DNA of 64,000 nucleotides from Gracilaria gracilis (lineage: Eukaryota; Rhodophyta; Florideophyceae; Gracilariales; Gracilariaceae): contig JARGSG010000218.1 in the NCBI GenBank assembly GCA_030374805.1, forward strand, positions 868,001 through 932,000, given 5' to 3'. Of the stretch, positions 56,649 through 64,000 are shown piece by piece. How positions within the stretch are numbered: the stretch's first letter is position 1; every line of letters starts with the position of its first letter. The notes beneath the pieces were generated by a model. It ran no database searches. It was not told the DNA's origin and saw nothing but the letters and a program-made list of their open reading frames with translations. The translations under genes and the position numbers were made by a program.

Positions 56649-57105
56649 CAGTGGTAAAGGCGCGTGCGCGACGACCACGCACACGCGATGCATACAGCGC
56701 GGTGGCAGCCCCCTTCTGGCGCGCCCATCAGGTGCCTTTTATGGCAACTCATGTGCCGCGCCGCCCGACGCGCCGGCCGCCCCAACCGCAGACCGTCCAG
56801 TGCAGCTCCCCCACCCCACCGACAGTCCAAAAACTCGTCCGCACCGCGTGCTTGCCCGCACCGTTCGTGCGTTCCCTCTCCGCTGCTACTACCGCCCATT
56901 CCCCGACCATGCTTATTCTCCCGCGCGCACCTTCCCCTCCTATTTCCCTCCGCCTTTTCTATTTTCAAAATTACCGCACTTTTACCACCTTCGCAAATTT
57001 TCTACACACCTCAACCCTCCTCCCGCCCCTCCGCCCCCCGTACACTACGCCGGCGCCTAGCGAGCCAGTCTCCCCCCCCCACTGCGGCTTGCCTATCGAA
57101 GCAGT
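56649..57105. other. C-rich region left of element D
   Basis: Strongly pyrimidine-rich and CG-rich; open frames here translate to Pro/Arg/Ser strings and are not convincing genes. Together with 62582-63001 it formed one continuous stretch before element D inserted. It may be a promoter or 3' flank of a host gene. Confidence 0.4.
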
Positions 57106-57110
57106 GAGCG
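57106..57110. repeat. target-site duplication of element D, left
   Basis: GAGCG here is repeated at 62577-62581 directly after the right LTR. Confidence 0.85.
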
Positions 57111-57504
57111 TGTTGAATACAGTCACTGCTGTTGGCGCGTTGGAATTTGTTTGAGGAAACACACTTGCGGTGATTACGTGTTCGCTGCGCGTAATGCGCA
57201 TATGCACGAGTAATCTTCTTTGGCGTGGTGCATTGACTTGCAATCAGTATACGTTAACAAATATCTTGATATTGCGTCAGTGTTGCTCCTGTTAGTGTAT
57301 TTGATTTAGTCTATCATCTCTAGAGCCACAAACGCCCTGCGTCTAAATTTGCGACCAGACCAGCAGTCAACTGGTCTGGTCGGGTGCATTAAAAGGCCGC
57401 TCGCCTACGAGCGGTCACTCACCACAAGGGAACAACCCGACGTGTGAGGTACCCGATCTTCCTCTTTTTCCTACCCGTTGGGTAGTACCTGAAACCTAAC
57501 AACA
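57111..57504 (+). repeat. element D 5' LTR
   Basis: Contains an 11-bp palindrome GACCAGACCAG/CTGGTCTGGTC (arms 57353-57363 and 57371-57381), a TATA-like TTAAAAGG (57389-57396) directly after it, and a second short hairpin (CCGCTCG...CGAGCGG). The palindrome-TATA pair would suit a promoter. The matching LTR has the same set. Confidence 0.88.
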
Positions 57505-57564
57505 AAGCGCTTTGCTTCTTGATTCAAATAGCAGAGGATTCCTGTACAATTCAACCGGGGACAA

Positions 57565-58680
57565 ATGGTTTCTTCCAACTACAATGTTGTGGCCGTAATA
57601 CAGCCTCCGAGCCTCAATTCTGTGGATCAACCTTCCTTGGTTAAGTTCGAGACCGCTTTCGCCGCCTACCGCACAAAAGTTGAAGACGTGAATAAAGACC
57701 GCGAGCAAGATAGTAAGCTTTCTATGGCCTCCGTCAAGGACTGCATCGATGCAGAGGTTCTTCATGCGCTCTGCGTCATGGGCGATATCGAAGGCGCCCC
57801 TACTCTCGAGGAAGCTACTGTAGAGAAGGTACAGGCCTGGTTTGAAAAAGCCTCTAGTTCTTCTCCCAAAGATCTCTCCGAGCGCATCGATTCAACCCTC
57901 CGGTCCCTCTCATACAATCCCAACAAGGAAGACCCCGCAGGTGGAGTGTCAAACTTCATCATTTCTGTGATCACCTCCCTTGACCAGAACAACGTATCTG
58001 AGATCCTCAAAGTTGCTGACATGGCCAAGAAGTTTTTGGACGGACTTGTGACCAAGTTCCAACCCGATATCCTCCAGAAACGCATCAAGATGATGCGCAG
58101 AGGTTGGAGAAAGGAGCAGTTGGCAAGCATCAAACTCTCCAGAGATGAAGTTTCCGGAATTGCTCTTGAGCTTTCGCTTACCGAAACTGCTCGAGCACGA
58201 GTCAAACCCAGGAAATCACACCCTAACCGCAATCGTGTTCGCAGATCAGACGAATCTTCGCCGTTTGACAAACCAAGCCAGACGGCGAACCGCCGTACAT
58301 CGAAGCGTAAGGATTCGGACTGGAACCAGCCGTGTCTTAACGAAGACTGTGGAGGAGTGCACCGTCTGAAGGACTGCCCAATCACCTCTCCTGAGAAGAT
58401 GAAAGAAATCTTCGAGAAGCACTACAGGGACAAGAAGGCTAAGAAGGCAAAGACAGTGAAGCAGGAGTCATGTGCAAGCACCGCAACTGACGAAGGCGAA
58501 GATACTCGGTTCCGAGTTGCTTTGGAGGACACTGTATTTGATACACTTCTGAGAGACTCAGGGGCTGATTTCAGTGCCATTGACTGCAAAACGTTCCAGA
58601 AGGTTAGCATTGCGGTACCTGACCTCTTTATCGAAACTCTCGCGAAGCCTTTGACTCTCGAAGATGCTTTCAAAAACTGA
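57565..58680 (+). CDS. element D Gag with start of protease
   Basis: 371 residues from an ATG 60 bases after the LTR. The N-terminal two thirds look like a capsid (helical, no long low-complexity runs). A basic stretch (RVKPRKSHPNRNRVRR, about residue 213-228) and a CLNEDCGGVHRLKDC zinc-knuckle-like segment (about 255-270) suit nucleic-acid binding. LLRDSGADFSAID near residue 330 is the aspartic protease active-site box. It ends in a 17-base overlap with pol, in another frame, an arrangement for which this group uses ribosomal frameshifting. Confidence 0.8.
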   Translation: MVSSNYNVVAVIQPPSLNSVDQPSLVKFETAFAAYRTKVEDVNKDREQDSKLSMASVKDCIDAEVLHALCVMGDIEGAPTLEEATVEKVQAWFEKASSSSPKDLSERIDSTLRSLSYNPNKEDPAGGVSNFIISVITSLDQNNVSEILKVADMAKKFLDGLVTKFQPDILQKRIKMMRRGWRKEQLASIKLSRDEVSGIALELSLTETARARVKPRKSHPNRNRVRRSDESSPFDKPSQTANRRTSKRKDSDWNQPCLNEDCGGVHRLKDCPITSPEKMKEIFEKHYRDKKAKKAKTVKQESCASTATDEGEDTRFRVALEDTVFDTLLRDSGADFSAIDCKTFQKVSIAVPDLFIETLAKPLTLEDAFKN

Positions 58681-61600
58681 CACCACGACAGCGGTAACGT
58701 CCTCCCAAACGGTGACGCTGGCAATCACTATCTACCTTCCGGGTTCAAACATTCCAGTGCGCGTGCGAGGTATTGAATTCTATATCGTCGACCACGACCT
58801 TGATGAGATTCTCTTGGGTAGGCCTTTCCTAAATACAATCGGCTTCAACCTCAAGGATCATCTCAACCGTGTTCGACATAACATCCATGACAAGCACATC
58901 CTTGACATAGACCCGGACCACTGCAAGCTGGCCGCAGCTACGTATCGGGGTCTATCTTACATGGCTGCCGACGATGACCCTATCGAACTTCCCGAATGTC
59001 TAGCAGCAGGCATCAGCGAAAACACTAAGGAGTCACTCGACCATGCGTTTCTGAGAATGGTCCGTGAGGCGAATGACAACGGTATGACGAATCAGGGAGC
59101 CAAAAAACTCTCTGAACTGTTGGAGAAGTATCGTGACGTGTTTCGAATAAAGCTTGGCTCCGACCCACCGGTCGACGTGCCTCCACTCACCATCACTCGA
59201 ACTGAGAACGCGAAGCCCTATCGGTCACCACAGCGACGATACGCGCCTCAGCAGCAAGACTTTATCATCCAGACAATCCGTGAATTAGAAGAGGTTGGCG
59301 TGATCTACAAGAATCCGTCCGCACGGTGGGCATCACCTGCTCTCGCAGTTCCGAAACCGGGATCCACCAAACTGCGATTCACAGTCGACCTCCGTGCACC
59401 AAAAGCACGCACAGTTCCAATTCAATCAGCGATGCCGCATCTGGAGTCCAAATTTCAGGACATAGCAGGAAGCACCTGTTTCGGCAATATTGACCTTGCT
59501 CATGGCTACTGGCAGGTTCCCCTTTCACCAGAGTCCCAAGAGATTATATCAATCCAGACCTCTCTTGGCGTGTACTCTTCCAAACGCCTTTTACAAGGTG
59601 GGAGTGACTCTGGAAATCATTTCCAAGCCATGTTAGCTGACAAGTTCGACGGACAAGTCGACAAAATGCTACAGTGGATTGACGACTTTTTGTTCTATGC
59701 AAAGGACGAAACAGAACTCCTAACCAATCTGAAGTCCTTCTTCTCCGTCTGCAAAGACATCGGACTGAAGATTCATGCAGAGAAATCTACTCTGTTTGCG
59801 CACCAAGTTCATTTCTGCGGAAGAATTATTTCTGCTCATGGTGTACAATACCATCCACGGCATTTCGAGTCCTTGGCGTCTATGAAGACGCCCACAATGG
59901 CAAGTGAACTTCAACAATTCGTGTGCGCAACAAATTGGATGCGGAACGCAATTCCAGCATTCGCAGAAAAAATCGCGCCCCTTCACAACGTACTCGAAGA
60001 CTGCTACAGCAAGGCTGCGAAGCGGACCAAACAAGCTCTACGCAACCTCTCCTTCAGCAGCTCATGGGGTGCCAGTCATGATTCAGCTTTCGCTGATATC
60101 AAGAATCAATTAGCTGCTTCCGTCAAGCTTTCGTATCCCAAGCCAGGGTACTTCATGTGTCTTTCTACAGACGCCTTCGACTCCCACTGGGCCGCTATCC
60201 TTACGCAAGGGCCGCTCGGAGACCGGAACAAGGTCGTGGAGGAACAACGACATGAGCCTCTCTGTTTTTTGTCTGGGGTCTTCTCCGGGTCCTCAGCCAA
60301 TTGGTCTGTCCCGGAGAAGGAAGGATATGCAATCGTGGAAGCAATGTGCCGCATGGACTATCTTGTGATCGGTCATGAGGTGAACATATTTACAGATCAT
60401 GCCAACCTAGTTTATCTGTATGATCCCTACGGCAAGAACCCGGGCATTGCAAGGCACACAGCCAGCAAGCTAATGCGCTGGGCTATAAAGCTCAGTGCGT
60501 TCCGATATGTCGTGGAACATCTACCAGGCGATCGAAATGTCTGGGCCGATATGCTCACTCATTGGGCCGTCAACTGCGAGCGAAGAGTAAGAGCTTCCAG
60601 CTTACGAAAGGCAATGGCTCTGCTGTTCACCCCAATTAATCCCGGATCAGACGCCAAGTTCGATTGGCCTACTATTCGGGATATCACCCAAGCCCAACAT
60701 TCTGCCATTGAATCGCCACCAAAGGGTTTCCAAAGTACAGCAGACGGCATTCGTAACGACAGAGAGGTGCTGTGGGTTCCAAGCGACGCAGATATTCTCA
60801 AGCTTCGAATTGCGATCGCTGCACACACCGGTCACGGGGGTCATAGAGCTGTCAATGTCACACTAACTGCAACGAAGGCATATTTCTTCTGGAAGAACAT
60901 GGACGATGACTTGAAACGTTTCGTGGATTCTTGCCTCCACTGCGTTTGCACCCAGTCTGGAAAGACAATTCCTCGTCTTTTTGGGCATGCACTACACGCC
61001 GATCACCCTAACGAGCTCCTGCACTTTGACTTTTCTTACATGGCCCCAGCCGAAGACGATTACCTCTACGTATTAGTCTTCAAGGACGACCACAGTGGCT
61101 ACGTTTGGCTTATACCAGCAACAAAGACTACTGCTGATGTTGTTGCAGAAGCTATGATCAAATGGTTTGCGGCTTTCGGTGTGGTTAACCAATGGGTGTC
61201 GGTCCGAGGCTCGCACTTTAAGAATGAAGTTGTGCGTTTGCTCAAGGAGAAACCCAAGTCTGCGCATCATTTTACACTCGCCTACTGTCCGTGGTCGAAC
61301 GGTACTGTGGAGGTAGTATGCCGAGAGCTACTACGGACGTGTCGGGCACTCTTGTCCGAGTACCAATTGCCCCACAGCTGCTGGCCCAGTGTGCTTCCCG
61401 TAGTTCAATCCGTGCTGAGCAACACTATACTTGAGCGTCTCGGTAACCGCTGTCCGCTTACGGTCTTTACGGGACACAAACACGACTCCCCTTTATCAGC
61501 TATTACGCGCAAAGTCGGGAAGAAGACAAAGGTTCTCAGTATTGATAGCATTCGTTTTGAACAGTTCAGCACCATCAATGCAATGCAAGGTGCACTTGAG

Positions 61601-62143
61601 AGCATGCATAAGCATGTGGCCGTCCGATCTGGCAAGAAGCGTCAGCAAACCGTCGATTCTCATAATCGGAAAACGAACTTCCGTGCAATCAATTTTACAG
61701 AAGGCGATTTCATTTTGCGCGGCGTTCAACAACGCGAGCATACCCGTAAACCTTCGCTAAAATGGTTAGGACCGTATCGTGTTCAAGAATGTCGCTCAGG
61801 ATATATATTTCTGATTCAGTCGTTACTGGACGGTTCTACTATTGAGGTTCACGGTCGTAGGTTGAAGCTCTTTCGAAACCAGGACTTTGAAGTCACGGAA
61901 GAGCTATTGAATTACCTTGCGTATCAGGAGGGCGAATTTCTGGTGATTGATCGCTTTCTCGATATTCGATGCAAACGCGGTACAATGGATTTACTGGTCA
62001 AATGGAGAGGATTCAACGATGAAAGCGACTGGGTGGCGTTATCGTCTCTTCGAGATGACGTTCCAGTTCTGGTTGAAGAATTTCTGTCAGACACCGTCAA
62101 GAATGGAACTCAGCGCCAACGCACCATCATTTATTCTCTCTAA
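58664..62143 (+). CDS. element D Pol (PR end, RT, RNase H, integrase, chromodomain)
   Basis: A single open frame of 1159 residues. In order: the end of the protease (DLDEILLGRPFL, about 45-55); reverse transcriptase about 185-400 with LRFTVDLRAPK and the WIDDFLFYA catalytic box near 338; RNase H about 480-640 with LSTDAFDSHWAA and FTDHANLVY; integrase from about 725, with its H-H-C-C zinc end (CLHCVC) and the core through CPWSNGTVEV; and a chromodomain at about 1080-1135 (VKWRGFNDESDW). Its length is normal for a chromovirus Pol. It follows gag with a short overlap. Confidence 0.88.
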   Translation: MLSKTDTTTAVTSSQTVTLAITIYLPGSNIPVRVRGIEFYIVDHDLDEILLGRPFLNTIGFNLKDHLNRVRHNIHDKHILDIDPDHCKLAAATYRGLSYMAADDDPIELPECLAAGISENTKESLDHAFLRMVREANDNGMTNQGAKKLSELLEKYRDVFRIKLGSDPPVDVPPLTITRTENAKPYRSPQRRYAPQQQDFIIQTIRELEEVGVIYKNPSARWASPALAVPKPGSTKLRFTVDLRAPKARTVPIQSAMPHLESKFQDIAGSTCFGNIDLAHGYWQVPLSPESQEIISIQTSLGVYSSKRLLQGGSDSGNHFQAMLADKFDGQVDKMLQWIDDFLFYAKDETELLTNLKSFFSVCKDIGLKIHAEKSTLFAHQVHFCGRIISAHGVQYHPRHFESLASMKTPTMASELQQFVCATNWMRNAIPAFAEKIAPLHNVLEDCYSKAAKRTKQALRNLSFSSSWGASHDSAFADIKNQLAASVKLSYPKPGYFMCLSTDAFDSHWAAILTQGPLGDRNKVVEEQRHEPLCFLSGVFSGSSANWSVPEKEGYAIVEAMCRMDYLVIGHEVNIFTDHANLVYLYDPYGKNPGIARHTASKLMRWAIKLSAFRYVVEHLPGDRNVWADMLTHWAVNCERRVRASSLRKAMALLFTPINPGSDAKFDWPTIRDITQAQHSAIESPPKGFQSTADGIRNDREVLWVPSDADILKLRIAIAAHTGHGGHRAVNVTLTATKAYFFWKNMDDDLKRFVDSCLHCVCTQSGKTIPRLFGHALHADHPNELLHFDFSYMAPAEDDYLYVLVFKDDHSGYVWLIPATKTTADVVAEAMIKWFAAFGVVNQWVSVRGSHFKNEVVRLLKEKPKSAHHFTLAYCPWSNGTVEVVCRELLRTCRALLSEYQLPHSCWPSVLPVVQSVLSNTILERLGNRCPLTVFTGHKHDSPLSAITRKVGKKTKVLSIDSIRFEQFSTINAMQGALESMHKHVAVRSGKKRQQTVDSHNRKTNFRAINFTEGDFILRGVQQREHTRKPSLKWLGPYRVQECRSGYIFLIQSLLDGSTIEVHGRRLKLFRNQDFEVTEELLNYLAYQEGEFLVIDRFLDIRCKRGTMDLLVKWRGFNDESDWVALSSLRDDVPVLVEEFLSDTVKNGTQRQRTIIYSL

Positions 62144-62182
62144 GTACCTCATAATTCTTTTACATCATGAGCTACGGGGCGC

Positions 62183-62576
62183 TGTTGAATAAAGTCACTG
62201 CTGTTGGCGCGTTGGAATTTGTTTGAGGAAACACACTTGCGGTGATTACGTGTTCGCTGCGCGTAATGCGCATATGCGCGAGTAATCTTCTTTGGCGTAG
62301 TGCATTGACTTGCAATCAGTATACGTTAACAAATATCTTGATATTGCGTCAGTGTTGCTCCTGTTAGTGTATTTGATTTAGTCTATCATCTCTAGAGCCA
62401 CAAACGCCGTTCGTCTGAATTTGCGACCAGACCAGCAGTCAACTGGTCTGGTCGGGTGCATAAAAAGGCCGCTCGCCTACGAGCGGTCACTCACCACAAG
62501 GGAACAACCCGACGTGTGAGGTACCCGATCTTCCTCTTTTGCCTACCCGTTGAGTAGTACCTGAAACCTAACAACA
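62183..62576 (+). repeat. element D 3' LTR
   Basis: Same length as the 5' LTR with about nine differences. The palindrome arms are at 62425-62435 and 62443-62453. GAGCG follows it. Confidence 0.9.
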
Positions 62577-62581
62577 GAGCG

Positions 62582-63001
62582 CCACCGAGCCCTCATCAAC
62601 CGCCGCCGTTCTAACGGCGGGCGCTACGCAAGAACCTCCCCTCGACCCGCGCCAGAGCTCTCCCCTACCCCGCCTGCTATCCGCATCGTCGTCCATGGCA
62701 ACATCAACCGCATCGTCTCCGATACTGCAGAGCGTTCGGCCGCAAACGTCAACTGGGACCATCACATCCATGCCACCTGCTTCGACTGGACTGGCACCCA
62801 ACCACCGCTGTTCACACCAGCCTCTTCTCCCTTGCGGCCCCGCTCACTTCCCGCCCGCTCTTTACCACCTACCCCACCATCGCCTCCTCCTCAAGATCAC
62901 CCACCGCGACCTCCTAGTCTCAACCCATGCTTATACCTGCGCTTACTTCGCCTTTGCCATTTGCCTTGTAAACTATGCCGCACTATCTGGATTTTGCGCT
63001 T
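62582..63001. other. C-rich region right of element D
   Basis: This was continuous with 56649-57110 before element D inserted. A short CGCCGCCGTTCTAACGGCGGGCG hairpin lies near 62599-62622. Frames are open but Pro-rich and unconvincing. It forms the 3' flank of the WD40 gene. Confidence 0.4.
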
Positions 63002-64000
63002 CTAGTGCTGCGCTTCGTCGAAGCACCACAGGCTCACAACTCCGTCGTGCGCGCAACTGGCCAACACGCTTTGTCTCGCATGCTACTTGACATCGTATAC
63101 CGTGCCTTCTGCCGCTCCCAACTTTTGTAACACCTCGCTGCTTTTCACGTCCCAAATATATACATGCCCGTCTTCGCTGCCGCCGATTACCACGCTCTCC
63201 CGAGGTCCAAACGCGCTCCGCACAAAGTTTTTGCTCGTATTTTGGTGTCCCTCGAATCGCTTCACCACCTTTGTCATCTGCATGTCCCATAATCGATTCG
63301 AATTGTCTTTTGAACTGGACACCATCAGAGAACCGGATTCGTTAAATGCAACAGACGTTACTTCTCCCAAATGTGCGCTCAGCGTTCGTACGCACAGCCC
63401 GCTCACCACGTCCCAGACCTTGATGCTCGAGTCTTTGCTGCCAGTTACGATCAAATTTCCCCTGGCGTTGAATCCAACGCTGCTTCTTGAGCTCTTATGC
63501 TCGGCAAAGCTTTTCAGCAACTCTGTGTTTCTGTATCATAAAAGCGCACCAATATGTCATAACCCCCACTCGCAACCGCGTCTCCCCGAGCCTGCATCCT
63601 CACAGCAAATGCAACACTTGCGTGACGGTGTAAAACAGCACGACACACGGCCGCATCCGCACCTATGTCTTCGTTGGCGGACAAATATTCAACCGACTGG
63701 CCATACCTCCTCACGGGCCATTCCTGTTTCTCATGCGCATCGAAAAGCGTGCACGTATCCCACACCCGAATGGTACCGTCGCCGCTGGCACTATATAGTA
63801 GTTTTCCATTAGCAGTTGTGCTAACGTCCCAAACCCGCGACGTATGTCCACACGGAATTCCCCTGGTGGTGCCAGTACTGTTATCCCAGACACGAACAGT
63901 GTTGTCGCTTGAACCACTTGCTATTATGTTCCCCTCCTCCCCTACAAAAGTAACGCACTTGACGTTGCCTGTATGGCCGACAAACTCGGGCTCCACCTTG
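63002..64000 (-). pseudogene. WD40-repeat protein gene, cut by the window edge and apparently broken
   Basis: At least five WD40 blades are visible on the minus strand, with the GH...WD spacing: HTGNVKC...DNTVRVWD, HTSRVWD...DGTIRVWD, a blade around DAVASGGYDILVRFYD, EHKSS...DSSIKVWD, HLGEVTS...DNSNRLWD, and EDGHVYIWD. Such propellers serve as scaffolds in complexes; the exact protein was not identified. The frame enters from beyond 64000. It changes by one base near 63517 (between DTETQ and LLKSF), and TAG replaces the Trp expected after VYDVK (63083-63085). Beyond that stop, HARQSVLASCAHDGVVSLWC follows to a final stop at 63002-63004. A sequencing error at 63517 is possible, but the second lesion makes a dead gene more likely. 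Confidence 0.75.

Larger units (their letters stand above)
57111..62576 (+). mobile_element. Ty3/gypsy chromovirus, element D, nearly whole
   Basis: A 5466-bp element with two 394-base LTRs (57111-57504 and 62183-62576), TGTTGAATA...CTAACAACA ends and a GAGCG duplication. By eye the LTRs differ at about nine positions (2.3%), so it is recent. It carries a gag ORF and a pol ORF with a C-terminal chromodomain, a mark of chromoviruses that aim at heterochromatin. It looks whole, or close to it. It is unrelated to the A/B family, which has larger interiors and an antisense gene. Confidence 0.93.

Noticed and set aside
56440-57154. Overlapping plus frames of 147-206 codons
   Set aside because: Pro/Arg/Ser strings from C-rich DNA, open in all three frames at once, with no domain or good start.

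Overview
The window looks like nuclear DNA of a red alga, probably a florideophyte. The strongest pointer is an intact vanadium-dependent bromoperoxidase of the Corallina type. The few host genes are compact and mostly uninterrupted, and they sit in large blocks of nested transposable elements. Most of the window is mobile-element DNA in several stages of decay; only three or four host genes look whole.

Layout. 1-11 kb is the gene-bearing part: a secreted PAN-domain protein (-), a three-finger C2H2 zinc-finger protein (+), the bromoperoxidase (-), foldback repeats, and a dead membrane-protein gene (-). 11.7-13.3 kb is a Ty1/copia fossil. 13.4-37.2 kb is one Ty3/gypsy element (B) that received a second member of its own family (A) just inside one LTR; each level has its own 5-bp target-site duplication. 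Both copies carry gag-pol on the minus strand and a long coding region on the opposite strand. Between A and B that antisense frame differs mainly at third codon positions, so it is probably a real gene of this family. Two MITEs sit inside B's antisense region.

37.2-57 kb is a graveyard of DNA transposons: a Harbinger-type element with a Myb-like protein and a transposase, another Ty1/copia fossil, a second Harbinger-like family with a full copy and an internally deleted copy that itself received a third element, a CACTA/TNP2-like fossil, and a pogo/Tigger-like element. An uncharacterised nuclear-type gene (43.2-44.2 kb), a 51-bp tandem repeat and a dead short-chain dehydrogenase gene of the NYC1/NOL type lie among them. 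57.1-62.6 kb is a young, nearly whole Ty3/gypsy chromovirus with matching LTRs and target-site duplication. The window ends inside a WD40-repeat gene (-) that appears broken.

A common thread is decay by in-frame nonsense changes with the frame kept: the membrane protein, three transposases and the dehydrogenase all show it. No rRNA, tRNA, CRISPR array or prokaryotic operon was recognised; tRNAs were not searched exhaustively.
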